Shown here: piece after piece, positions 12,303-23,830 of the stretch
Numbering within the stretch: position 1 is the stretch's first letter
How the letters are laid out: each line of letters starts with the position of its first letter
NCBI GenBank assembly: GCA_964017045.1
Contig: OZ024798.1
Location: forward strand, 27,394,347 to 27,458,346
DNA length: 64,000 nucleotides
From: Omphiscola glabra
Taxonomy: Eukaryota > Mollusca > Gastropoda > Lymnaeidae
Direction of reading: 5' to 3'
Made by a program: the position numbers and the translations under genes
The notes under the pieces: model-generated
The model's database searches: none
What the model saw: only the letters and a program-made list of their open reading frames with translations
Told to the model about the DNA's origin: nothing

Positions 12303-12491
12303 CAGTGGCGTAGCGAGCTTAACTCGCGCCCGGGGCACAATACCTTTTAGCGCCCCCAATACCTTTTTAGCGCCCCCCCCCTATTCGAAAACCATACAAT
12401 ATTATAGTAAAATATACCATTTGGCGCCCCTTTTTGAGTAGCGCCCGGGGCATGATGCCCCCCTTGCCCACCCCCACTCACTACGCCACTG
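12303..12491. mobile_element. hAT MITE, family A copy 1 (two internal units)
   Basis: Ends CAGTGGCGTAGCGAG and CTACGCCACTG are terminal inverted repeats. A perfect 8-bp duplication ACTCTTTG flanks it (12295-12302 and 12492-12499). The interior carries two copies of a ~22-bp AATACCTTTTTAGCGCCCCC unit. Confidence 0.93.
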
Positions 12492-12535
12492 ACTCTTTGT
12501 TTTTAACTACTTAAATAAAACTGGTCACGTGACTT

Positions 12536-12571
12536 GGTGACAGACGTGACTTGGTGACAGACGTGATTTAT
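12536..12571. repeat. Short 2-copy tandem repeat
   Basis: GTGACTTGGTGACAGAC is present twice in tandem. Confidence 0.7.
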
Positions 12572-12724
12572 TTATTTATTTATATATTTTAAAATTTAGT
12601 TCAAAATGGAAACTGTTAGTTGGAGGCTAGAGATAGAAATGGGGATTGTAAGGTGTGAGCTGAGGAAAGATAAATAATGGGCTGGTCCACTGCTCTGGCA
12701 TTAAACAGAAACTCGTCCCTCTCC

Positions 12725-12927
12725 CCCATTGACAGCGACGAGGCCATGACAGGCAGTTCCGGGTCATACCCGCGAGAAGCCAGTATAGGAACTGCTCATT
12801 CCTGCCAAAGACATCCAGGGACTGGAACAATCTTTCAAAAGGAACAGTTGAGGCGACAACACTTGACTCATTTGCGTCTATCGCCTCAACCCCCAGTGCA
12901 TGATACCCTCACACAGTTACTCTTGTA
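12725..12927 (+). pseudogene. LINE reverse transcriptase C-terminal remnant (same family as at 1.1 kb)
   Basis: In one plus-strand frame the sequence reads QYRNCSFLPKTSRDWNNLSK, then GTVEATTLDSFASIAS and a stop near 12900. It shares the DWN and LDxFASIAS signatures with the 1080-1242 remnant. A GAA-rich tract follows near 13040. Confidence 0.65.
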
Positions 12928-13177
12928 ACCAGTGAAATATCCTCATGAACAGCCGTCGCAGAAACATTGCAAATCCTATCTACATTCATAGGAGCCATAA
13001 TGATCACTACATTGATCGTGGGTCCTAAATATATAGAAGAAGAAGAAGAAAGAAGACAACAGAGTGAGTGGTAGGCAAAAAAGGTCAAGGCCCTTCAAGT
13101 CTATATCGGAACAAGCCTGGGTTTATTTGAGGAAATGATCTTTACTTGTAGTAAGTAAAGAGATAATTATGTATCAT

Positions 13178-14262
13178 GACAGTTTGTCAGATAGGACCCT
13201 ATGTATCCATTAGGTTGGTCCTAAAGACAAGACGTACTTACAACTATCATGACAGTTTGTCAGATAGGACCCTAGGTATCCATTAGGTTAGTCCTACAGA
13301 CAAGACGTACTTACAACTATCATGACAGTTTGTCAGATAGGACCATAGGTATCTATTAGGTTGGTCCTACAGACAAGACGTACTTACAACTATCATGACA
13401 GTTTGTCAGATAGGACCCTAGGTATATTTTAGGTTGGTCCTAAAGACAATGAATCGTTACAACTATCATGACAGTTTGTAAGATAGGACCCTAGGTATCC
13501 ATTAGGTTGGTCCTTAAGACAAGGAATCCTTACAACTATCATGACAGTTTGTCAGATAGGACCCTAGGTATCCATTAGGTTGGTCCTAAAGACGAGGAAT
13601 CCTTACAAATATCATGACAGTTTGTCAGATAGGACCATAGGTATCCATTAGGTTGGTCCTAAAGACAAGGAATCCTTACAACTATCATGACAGTTTGTCA
13701 GATAGGACCCTATGTATCCATTAGGTTGGTCCTAAAGACAAGGAATCCTTACAACTATCATGACAGTTTGTAAGATAGGACCCTAGGTATATTTTAGGTT
13801 GGTCTAAAGACAAGGAATCCTTACAACTATCATGACAGTTTGTCAGATAGGACCCTAGGTATCCATTAGGTTGGTCCTAAAGACGAGGAATCCTTACAAC
13901 TATCATGACAGTTTGTCAGATAGGACCCTAGGTATCCATTAGGTTGGTCCTAAAGACAAGGAATCCTTACAACTATCATGACAGTTTGTAAGATAGGACC
14001 CTAGGTATATTTTAGGTTGGTCTAAAGACAAGGAATCCTTACAACTATCATGACAGTTTGTCAGATAGGACCCTAGGTATCCATTAGGTTGGTCCTAAAG
14101 ACGAGGAATCCTTACAACTATCATGACAGTTTGTCAGATAGGACCCTAGGTATCCATTAGGTTGGTCCTAAAGACAAGGAATCCTTATAACTATCATGAC
14201 AGTTTGTCAGATAGGACCCTAGGTATCCATTAGGTTGGTTCTAAAGACAAGACATCGTTACA
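13178..14262. repeat. Minisatellite, 73-bp unit, ~15 copies, with a 218-bp higher-order repeat
   Basis: Unit contains ATCATGACAGTTTGTCAG, ATAGGACCCTAGGTATCC and TTAGGTTGGTCCTAAAGAC. A deletion variant (GTATATTTTAGGTTGGTCTA) recurs at 13788 and 14006, about three units apart. Confidence 0.96.
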
Positions 14263-14404
14263 CTCACTGCATATATCTACATTCAAGATTATAGGACAAG
14301 ACGTCAATAGATCCAATCCATCAAGATGTGTGTCCTAAGTCCAAGACTTAAACATTGATACGGGCCTGTGGTGCTTAATGGGGCTGTAAGAATTGTCTGG
14401 TGAA

Positions 14405-14718
14405 TTTACTCAAGATTAGATGTCACAAAGATTAAATGTCACAAGATTAGATGGCATAAGATTAGATGTCACAAAGATTAGATTTCACAAAGATTAAATG
14501 TCACAAGATTAAAAGTCACAAAATTAGATTTCACAATAGTAGATGTCACAAAGATTAGATGTCAAAGGTTAAATGTCACAAGATTAGAAGTCACAAGATT
14601 AGCAGTCACAAGATTAGATGTCACAAGATTAAATGTCACAAGATTAGCAGTCACACGATTAGATGTCACAAGATTAGATGTCACAAGATTATATGTCACA
14701 AGATTAGATGTCACGAAG
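14405..14718. repeat. Minisatellite, 15-bp unit, ~20 copies
   Basis: Unit AGATTAGATGTCACA, with TTAAATGTCACA and TTAGCAGTCACA variants. Shares its period and GTCACA core with the array at 1-390. Confidence 0.93.
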
Positions 14719-14825
14719 ACACCATGTTTTGTAAGATAAGTTGCCCTACCGATGACACACAATAAACTATATTTGGAATGCCTGCAGTTAAAAATGATTG
14801 AGACCGACAAAAAGGCGGAATTCAA

Positions 14826-15178
14826 TCAACCAATCTCTTGATTGTGACAGGGTAACTCCACCATTGTTGCTGTAAGAACCAATCTCTCGACTCTGACAGG
14901 GTAACTCCACCATTGTTGTTGTAAGAACCAATCTCTCGACAGTGACAGGGTAATTCCACAATTTTTGCTGTAAGAACCAATCTCTCGATTGTGACAGGGT
15001 AACTCCACCATTGTTGTTGTAAGAACCAATCTCTCGACTGTGACAGGGTAACTCCACCATTGTTGCTGTAAGAACCAATCTCTCGATTGTGACAGGGTAA
15101 CTCCACCATTGTTGTTGTAAGAACCAATCTCTCGACTGTGACAAGGTAACTCCACCATTGTTGTAAGAACCAATCTCA
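14826..15178. repeat. Minisatellite, 49-bp unit, ~7 copies
   Basis: Unit contains CAATCTCTCGACTGTGACAG and GGTAACTCCACCATTGTTG. All three minus-strand frames stay partly open (101-133 codons) because 49 is not a multiple of three. Confidence 0.95.
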
Positions 15179-15189
15179 TTCATCAACAC

Positions 15190-15864
15190 CTATTGATTTA
15201 ATGGGGTTTGCCTCATCATACGCTATTCCAGACCTGTTTACTCTTACGATTTTGGCCTAAACTGTACGATTTTTGTACGATACATCATATAAATTATATA
15301 TACTGTATGTTTATTTTATTTTTTATTATTAAGATAATGTATTTGATCGATTTTGTGATGATATTGTACGATTTTAAGATTTTGAGGGTTAACAGGTCTG
15401 CTATTCTACCCTTAATTTATTAAATAACTATAATTTAAGATTATCATAATTCAATTTTTTTTTAAAAATGGAACTTCTTCCCACTGTCTCCTCTACCCCA
15501 ACTCCCCCACCAGCCCTAGTCCCTCCCCGCCTCACAGTGAAATGTTTCTGCCAGATTAGTTTGAAAACCTTAGCCGTGTCAGGCCGACCGTTTAGTTCAG
15601 GTAAGAAAATAATGACCTAAGAAAAGGTCAAACTGACCGGCCAGGCCAGGGTCAAGAGCTGGTCAGTGATACACCTTTTAGGTGACAGGGCTAAGAAGTC
15701 ATCACGGCAGAGAACAAAGTTGTCAGGGAAATGTTTATCATGGAGTATTAAGTCCTGCCAGAAGTATCATTCATTTTTCAAATTGTCAGTAGCAATTAAA
15801 TGTGATAGAGTTGTGGGACGTACGTAATATTTTCAAATTGTTAACTAAAATTTTTATCTCAAAA
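15190..15864. other. Unannotated AT-rich stretch
   Basis: No gene or array recognised. Confidence 0.5.
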
Positions 15865-16370
15865 CATACCTCTAACGTAGCTCAAACCCTAACCTCTAAC
15901 GTAGCCCAAACCCTAACCTCTAACGTAGCCCAAACCCTAAACTCTAACGTAGCTCAAACCCTAACCTCTAACGTAGCGCAAACCTTAACCTCTAACGTAG
16001 CTCAAACCATAATCTCTAACGTAGCTCAAACCTTAACCTCTAACGTAGCCCAAACCCTAAACTCTAACGTAGCTCAAACCCTAACCTCTAACGTAGCGCA
16101 AACCTTAACCTCTAACGTAGCTCAAACCATAATCTCTAACGTAGCTCAAACTTTAACCTCTAACGTAGCCCAAACCCTAAACTCTAACGTAGCTCAAACC
16201 CTAACCTCTAACGTAGCTCAAACCTTAACCTCTAACGTAGCCCAAACCCTAAACTCTAACGTAGCTCAAACCCTAACCTCTAACGTAGCTCAAACCATAA
16301 TCTCTAACGTAGCTCAAACCTTAACCTCTAACGTAGCCCAAACCCTAACCTCTAGCGTGGCGCTAACACA
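15865..16370. repeat. Minisatellite, 24-bp unit, ~21 copies, telomere-like core
   Basis: Unit contains CTCTAACGTAGCTCAAAC and CCTAAC, so CCCTAAC recurs in many units. The 24-bp period leaves an open frame of 191 codons that is not a gene. Confidence 0.95.
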
Positions 16371-16399
16371 ATCCTAGCACATCTCCAAGAAAACCCAAT

Positions 16400-16660
16400 G
16401 TATCCTTAAACACTCCCTACTATATCATTAAAATCCTTCTAGTGTTTCCCCCAAGCACTCGCAACATATCCCTGAACAAGTGTTGATGCATAACTAAAAC
16501 ACTGTTGGAATCTCAAAAAGCACTCTCAACATATCCTTTAAAGATCCTTTTGCATATCCCTAAAACTCTACTGGCGTCCCTAACGCATTCTCAACATATC
16601 CCTAAAAACAGCCCAAACGCTTCCCTAGAACACCCGCAGCAAAGATCTAACTAATTTCCT
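16400..16660. repeat. Degenerate ~66-bp repeat, ~3 copies
   Basis: GCACTCTCAACATATCC-like words at about 16453, 16519 and 16584. Continues the preceding array's edge. Confidence 0.5.
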
Positions 16661-16787
16661 TAACTCGTAAATACCCCAGAGCAGACGACCCGCTTTAAAG
16701 TTAACGGGAAGTAAACACAATGAAACTGAAAGCTACAAGTGCATTTTCTCAACCGTTAGCATTGTAAATTAGACTGTGCTGGAGGAG

Positions 16788-16996
16788 CAGTGGCGTAGCG
16801 AGCTTAACTCGCGCCCGGTGCACAATACCTTTTTAGCGCCCCCCAATACCTTTTTTGCGCCCCCCAATACCTTTTTAGCGCCCCCCCCTATTCGAAAACC
16901 ATACAATATTATAGTAAAATATACCATTTGGCGCCCCTTTGTGAGTAGCGCCCGGGGCATGATGCCCCCCTTACCCCCCCCCTCACTACGCCACTG
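16788..16996. mobile_element. hAT MITE, family A copy 2 (three internal units)
   Basis: Same ends and interior as copy 1. A perfect 8-bp duplication TGGAGGAG flanks it (16780-16787 and 16997-17004). The internal ~22-bp unit is present three times. Confidence 0.93.
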
Positions 16997-17004
16997 TGGA
17001 GGAG

Positions 17005-17470
17005 TTACAATATGATTAAAAACCCGAAAGCCTAAAAAAAAATAATAATGATATGAATTCATTCTACCGATTAAACAGAACATACTTTTTTTGTTATTTA
17101 TGTGAATAGCTTAGAATCCCAAACTATGCTCCATATGAATTATATCTAAGCAGTTATCTTGTATTTGTATGTTTAAACTAAACTATATTTGATTGAACCG
17201 TTCTACCGTGTACAAACAATGACAAGTGCTCAACATTGAAGTCAGATATCAGCAAAGTTGAAGAATAATGAACATCATGAACAATGGCTTCGGATTATTT
17301 GACATCACACCGGAGAAGCGTATAGTTCTCAGAAGCGTTGTCTAACACGTTATTCCCAACAATATGCCATGTCAAATTTGCATATGATATATATTTCAAA
17401 ACTTAAGTTCAAAACTTAGTCGTACCTACTCATTGTACTTATCCCATGATAAATAAATATTCACTATATG
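17005..17470. other. Unannotated AT-rich stretch
   Basis: Lies between two hAT elements; nothing else recognised. Confidence 0.5.
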
Positions 17471-17478
17471 TTATAGAG

Positions 17479-17999
17479 CAACGGTGGCCAAACCGCGGCT
17501 CGCGAGCCGCATGCGGCTCTTCTGTGTTCACATTGCGGCTCGCGAACAATTTATGAAATTAAATTGACAGACATCTGACAGAACTTCTTCGCACCACAAC
17601 TACTAGCTACCAACCAGATTTAAAGAAACTTGCTAGTTCAAAGGCTTCTCAGCAGAATCATAACAATTAATGTTCACTATAATTATGAGTATATATGCAG
17701 TGTGTTTCTATTCATAAATTTTACATCTTTAAATATTTGTTAATTGTGTAACTGTAACGCATATATTTCTTCATTTGTGTAACTGTAACGCATATATTTC
17801 TTCAACATACGGTTAGGGTTAAAACAATTGAAATGTTTAAATCATTAAATTCGAATAAAAAGTAATTTTTAAAAATAAATCCCAAAAGGAATTTTTCATT
17901 GCGAGTGTGTCGTGACCCATAATGCTTCAATGCGGCTCTCAACAATTTTTTTTATTTAAAAAATGGCTCTCAGTTACTATACAGGTCTGCCCACCCCTG
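17479..17999. mobile_element. hAT non-autonomous element (521 bp)
   Basis: The left end CAACGGTGGCCAAACCG and right end GGTCTGCCCACCCCTG are imperfect inverted repeats. The perfect 8-bp duplication TTATAGAG lies at 17471-17478 and 18000-18007. The interior has several GCGGCTC motifs and a short direct duplication near 17740-17800. No transposase ORF. Confidence 0.88.
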
Positions 18000-18074
18000 T
18001 TATAGAGCAACTGTCAAGCTGGAAATAAACATCATGAGCTCACCAGAATTATTTTGTTAATTGCCTTAGTAGGC

Positions 18075-19535
18075 AAACATTTACGTATGAGCTGATACAG
18101 ACATGACATATGAGCTGATGCAGACATGACATATGAGCTGATGCAGACATGACATATGAGCTGATACAGACATGACATATGAGCTGATACAGACATAACA
18201 TATGAGCTGATACAGGCATAACATATGAGCTGATACAGGCATGACATATGAGCTGATACAGACATGACATATGAGCTGATACAGACATGACATATGAGCT
18301 GATACAGACATAACATATGAGCTGATACAGACATAACATATGAGCTGATACAGACATAACATATGAGCTGATACAGACATGACATATGAGCTGATACAGA
18401 CATGACATATGAGCTGATACAGACATAACATATGAGCTGATACAGACATAACATATGAGCTGATACAGACATAACATATGAGCTGATACAGACATGACAT
18501 ATGAGCTGATACAGACATAACATATGAGCTGATACAGACATAACATATGAGCTGATACAGACATAACATATGAGCTGATACAGACATGACATATGAGCTG
18601 ATACAGACATGACATATGAGCTGATACAGACATAACATATGAGCTGATACAGACATAACATATGAGCTGATACAGACATAACATATGAGCTGATACAGAC
18701 ATAACATATGAGCTGATACAGGCATGACATATGAGCTGATACAGACATGACATATGAGCTGATACAGACATAACATATGAGCTGATACAGACATGACATA
18801 TGAGCTGATACAGACATGACATATGAGCTGATACAGACATGACATATGAGCTGATACAGACATGACATATGAGCTGATCCAGACATAACATATGAGCTGA
18901 TACAGGCATGACATATGAGCTGATACAGACATGACATATGAGCTGATACAGACATGACATATGAGCTGATACAGACATGACATATGAGCTGATCCAGACA
19001 TAACATATGAGCTGATACAGGCATGACATATGAGCTGATACAGACATAACATATGAGCTGATACAGACATAACATATGAGCTGATACAGACATAACATAT
19101 GAGCTGATACAGACATGACATATGAGCTGATACAGACATAACATATGAGCTGATACAGACATGACATATGAGCTGATACAGACATGACATATGAGCTGAT
19201 ACAGACATAACATATGAGCTGATACAGACATAACATATGAGCTGATACAGACATAACATATGAGCTGATACAGACATGACATATGAGCTGATACAGACAT
19301 AACATATGAGCTGATACAGACATGACATATGAGCTGATACAGACATGACATATGAGCTGATACAGACATAACATATGAGCTGATACAGACATAACATATG
19401 AGCTGATACAGACATGACATATGAGCTGATACAGACATAACATATGAGCTGATACAGACATAACATATGAGCTGATACAGACATGACATATGAGCTGATA
19501 CAGACATAACATATGAGCTGATGCAGACATAACAT
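18075..19535. repeat. Minisatellite, 23-bp unit, ~63 copies
   Basis: Unit ACATATGAGCTGATACAGAC plus AT(G/A). Nearly every unit is identical except for a G/A switch giving CATGACAT or CATAACAT, and rare ACAGGC or GATCCAG variants. Three minus-strand frames stay open for 487-517 codons because of the repeat; not genes. Confidence 0.97.
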
Positions 19536-20620
19536 AATAGGCATACTATGTTATATGAGTTAATGCACGCCACACAACGCCACATCAGTGGTCATAACAC
19601 AAACTAGCGCGTACATTATCTGTATATGAGCTAACGCAAACGATATCTATGAGCTAAGACGCAGATTCGCATACAGCCAAACTCACCTTACAGTTGTGAA
19701 ATTGTGTCACCTGTGTATTCACGACAGACGATGCCGCTCGGTTTAATCCAATAACTTTTGGGTTGATGTTAGTAACGTCCTCAAACAATTTAATAATAAT
19801 AACTTCTCGTCAAGTCAGATAACAACAAAATTCAGTCATCAAAATCCTTCTCTTCATAATCAGACATTTCACGAAGCTGTAACTTATTGGGGTTATAGTG
19901 TTACAGTACAATTGAACATTGGGAAGTCCGAAAACCCTTCGTTGTTTTGATTCGATGCCGGCACAAATTGTCCGTATACCCAACACGCTTATCCGTCACA
20001 AGGAAACTGGCCTCGGTTCGTGGACTCCTGGTTCGTCCTGGTTCTAATCGGGCCTGGGCCGAATGTCACCTGTACACCTCGACCTGTCGTCTTCACAGGG
20101 GGAGTTTTACCTCAACGATTCGCGTGCCATTAGCTTCGAGTTGCCCCCCGTTCACCTCACCTGTAGCGATCACCTGTCCTCAAGAGAGGGTATTTGTTTA
20201 GGAGGAACAAAATAAGGGGGAAGTGGGTGGATGGGGGAGTTGGGGGGGGGGCGTCGTCAAACGTTTGTCCTGGTTCTGTCCTCCCCCCCCCCAATCCCCC
20301 ACCCTCGGTCAGCTGGGTTTGGACGAGGTCAGCGTTGACGTTTTCGATTTGTTTTGGATTCAGGTTTGAAAGAATCGTTCTGTCTTTGATAGACAGCTGG
20401 GACCCGATGGGTAAGTGATCGGAAGTTATCAAGCCGAGCCGTCAACACAACGAGACACGGTATACAAGAGACTTTACATCGCTGATAGTTTTGAAGCTGC
20501 TGTATAAAGTATTAAGCTATCTAAACGGTTAGACTTTGTATTATGTCATGTTCGAAAATGTTGGAAATGTGGTGAAACAAACGTCTGGTCGCCTTCTGTT
20601 TGTGAAAAACGTTCATAGGA
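19536..20620. other. Unannotated stretch
   Basis: No gene supported. An open frame at 19947-20201 has no recognisable motif. Confidence 0.5.
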
Positions 20621-20639
20621 GGGGGGGGGGGGGGGGGAA

Positions 20640-21652
20640 GAAGGGGATAGTGAGAGAGAGAGAGAGAAAGGGGGGGGGATGAGAGAGAAAGGGGAGGATG
20701 AGAGAGAAAGGGGAGGATGAGAGAGAAAGGGGAGGATGAGAGAGAAAGGGGAGGATGAGAGAGAAAGGGGAGGATGAGAGAGAAAGGGGAGGATGAGAGA
20801 GAAAGGGATGAGAGAGATAGGGGAGGATGAGAGAGAAAGGGGAGGATGAGAGAGATAGGGGAGGATGAGAGAGAAAGGGGAGGATGAGAGAGAAAGGGGA
20901 GGATGAGAGAGAAAGGGAGGATGAGAGAGAAAGGGGAGGATGAGAGAGAAAGGGGAGGATTAGAGAGATAGGGGAGGATGAGAGAGATAGGGGAGGATAA
21001 GAGAGATAGGGGAGGATGAGAGAGATAGGGGAGGATGAGAGAGATAGGGGAGGATGAGAGAGATAGGGGAGGATGAGAGAGATAGGGGAGGATGAGAGAG
21101 ATAGGGGAGGATGAGATAGGGGAGGATGAGAGAGATAGGGGAGGATGAGAGAGAAAGGGGAGGAGAGAGAAAGGGGAGGATGAGAGAGATAGGGGAGGAT
21201 GATAGAGATAGGGGAGGATGAGAGAGATGGGGAGGATGAGAGAGATAGGGGAGGATGAGAGAGAAAGGGGAGGATGAGAGAGATAGGGGAGGATGAGAGA
21301 GAAAGGGGAGGATGAGAGAGAAAGGGGAGGATGATAGAGATAGGGGAGGATGAGAGAGATAAGGGAGGATGAGAGAGAAAGGGGAGGATGAGAGAGAAAG
21401 GGGAGGATGAGAGAGATAGGGGAGGATGAGAGAGAAAGGGTATGATGAGAGAGAAAGGGGAGGATGGGAGAGATAGGGGAGGATGAGAGAGAAAGGGGAG
21501 GATGAGAGAGAAAGGGGAGGATGAGAGAGAAAGGGGAGGATGAGAGAGAAAGGGGAGGATGAGAGAGAAAGGGGAGGATGAGAGAGATAGGGGAGGATGA
21601 GAGAGAAAGGGGAGGATGAGAGAGAAAGGGGAGGATGAGAGAGATAGCGATA
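20640..21652. repeat. Purine-only minisatellite, 19-bp unit, ~53 copies
   Basis: Unit GATGAGAGAGAAAGGGGAG, with AAAGG/ATAGG switches. The plus strand is almost wholly A/G apart from the T of GAT. An opening G-run precedes it at 20620-20637. Confidence 0.96.
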
Positions 21653-21659
21653 GATTTCG

Positions 21660-22010
21660 TAATTTAAAAAAAAGCAAAGCACCCCGGTGAAAAAGGGGCG
21701 GTGACTATTCCTCGGCAATTGTCGGCGAGAAATTGTCAGAAAGTGACCGTAAATCTCCGCTAGAATTATGAACTGGCAAAGGAAATAAAGTCTGTCGGTC
21801 TCAGAAATTAATTATCATGCCGAAAGATGATAATTTTAAAGGATGACTTTGTTGAACGAATCCATGCAAAGCAACATTTCATAACTAGCACACGTGCTAT
21901 ATACGATGCTTAAAGTGGTCATGGTCAATCTCGACAGACGAACCACACAAACGCAAAGCAAAAAAAAGGCTGCAGAAGTGAGAGATGGAGAGGACACAAC
22001 AAATGTGACA
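21660..22010. other. Unannotated stretch between arrays
   Basis: Nothing recognised. Confidence 0.5.
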
Positions 22011-22015
22011 AGGCG

Positions 22016-22354
22016 ATGTTGGGGGAAAGGGGAAGAGGGGGGGGGTCCATGGTTGTCGATAGCTTTGTCCGGGGGGTCAAGCCTGAAGCTGTTGTCTCTT
22101 ATAAAGGAAAGTGGGGGGGGGGGGTTCCATGGTTGTCGATAGCTTTGTCCGGGGGGTCAAGCCTGAAGCTGTTGTCTCTTATAAAGGAAAGTGGGGGGGG
22201 GGGTTTTCCATGGTTGTCGATAGCTTTGTCCGGGGGGTCAAGCCTGAAGCTGTTGTCTCTTATAAAGGAAAGTGGGGGGGGGGGGGTTCCATGGTTGTCG
22301 ATAGCTTTGTCCGGGGGTCAAGCCTGAAGCTGTTGTCTCTTATAAAGGAAAGTG
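22016..22354. repeat. Tandem repeat, 80-81-bp unit, 4 copies
   Basis: CCATGGTTGTCGATAGC starts at 22047, 22127, 22208 and 22289. Each unit ends in a G-run of varying length. Confidence 0.93.
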
Positions 22355-22736
22355 ATCTGAAGGCTGGACATTTATTTCCGTGACATATTAAATGAAAAGC
22401 CGAAAGGTCAAAGAACATAACATGTTTTGACCAATCAGATATATAAATCCGATTACCGTATTTGAAAAACAGCCACCTTCATCACCCGCTTTACCCTGAT
22501 TTTGCACCTATCCCAATTGCCCGATGATTTTATGGATTGCTTCCACTAGGGGAGATAGCTCTACTAAAAGAAACATTTGAATTTAAAATTTCACTGATCG
22601 TTCTTTGTACCTAAACGGAAAATAGGGGAAAAAAATTATATTGAGAAAAAGGATTTATTTTTTTAAATTAAATCATTCAGCAAATGTTAATGAATGGGAA
22701 CAGGGAAGTAAAGAAAGGGTTGACTTAAACCATAGT

Positions 22737-23134
22737 TAGACAGCTGATCCTAGACAGCTGATCCTAGACAGCTGATCCTAGACAGCTGATCCTAGACAGC
22801 TGATCCTAAACAGCTGATCCTAGACGGCTGATCCTACACAGATTTTCATATACAACTGATACTAGACGGCTGATCCTACACAGATGATCATAGACAACTG
22901 ATCCTAGACGGCTGATCCTACACAGATGATCAGGCCAGCTGATCCTAGATCACTGATCCTAGATAGCCGATCCTAGAAGTTGAGTCTAGACAGCTGATCC
23001 TTGACATCTGATCCTAGAAAGCTGATACCTAATCTTAGACAGCTGAATAAGAGACAGCTAATCCTAGACTGCTCATCCCAGACAGTTGATCCCAGACAGC
23101 TGATCCTAGACAGCTGATCCTAGACGGCTGTCTA
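22737..23134. repeat. Degenerate minisatellite, 14-bp unit, ~28 copies
   Basis: Unit CAGCTGATCCTAGA; the CAGCTG palindrome is kept in many units. Confidence 0.9.
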
Positions 23135-23299
23135 CAGGTTCAATTTGAGGAAAATCATTTTAATTGGACACAGTTGAAGCTCAAAAGTAAACGTTATATG
23201 GATAGAAAAGCATTTATCAACAGCTGAACACTTCATCTTCACGTTCTTTCTGCATTCAATAATAATAATATAACCCCCCCCCCCCCGCAAACACATCCC

Positions 23300-23825
23300 T
23301 CTGCCCCTAACATTACCTTACCCACTACACACCCCACTGCCCCTAACATTACCCCACACACTAAACATCCCACTGCCCCTAACATTACCCCACACACTAA
23401 ACATCCCTCTGCCCCTAACATTACACCACCCACTACACACCCTCACTGCTCCTAACATTACCCCACACAATAAACACCCCCACTGCTCCTAACATTACCC
23501 CACACACTAAACATCCCACTGTTCCTAACATTACCCCACCCATACAACAGCCCACTGCCCCTAACATTACCCCACACACTAAACACCCCCACTGCTCTTA
23601 ACATTACCCCACACACTAAACACCCTCACTGCTCCTAACATTACCTCACACAATAAACACCCCCACTGCTCCAAACATTACCCCACACACTAAGCATCCC
23701 ACTGCTCCTAACATTACCCCACCCATACAACACCCCCACTGCCCCTAACATTACCCCACACACTAAACACTCCCACAGCCCCTAACATTACCCCACACAC
23801 TAAACACCCCCACTGCCGCTAACAT
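23300..23825. repeat. Minisatellite, 36-37-bp unit, ~14 copies
   Basis: Unit contains CACTGCCCCTAACATTACCC and CACACACTAAACA. Confidence 0.93.
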
Positions 23826-23830
23826 ACCAA

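Noticed and set aside
15802..16377. 191-codon open frame with SNVAQTLT-type repeats
   Set aside because: A 24-bp period necessarily keeps one frame open; no signal for transcription or translation.
18032..19585. Open frames of 487-517 codons on the minus strand
   Set aside because: They lie wholly within the 23-bp array, all three frames are open at once, and the peptide is a mere echo of the DNA repeat.
20613..21677. 354-codon Ser/Pro/Leu-rich open frame on the minus strand
   Set aside because: Explained by the 19-bp purine array (a 57-bp period gives a 19-residue repeat).
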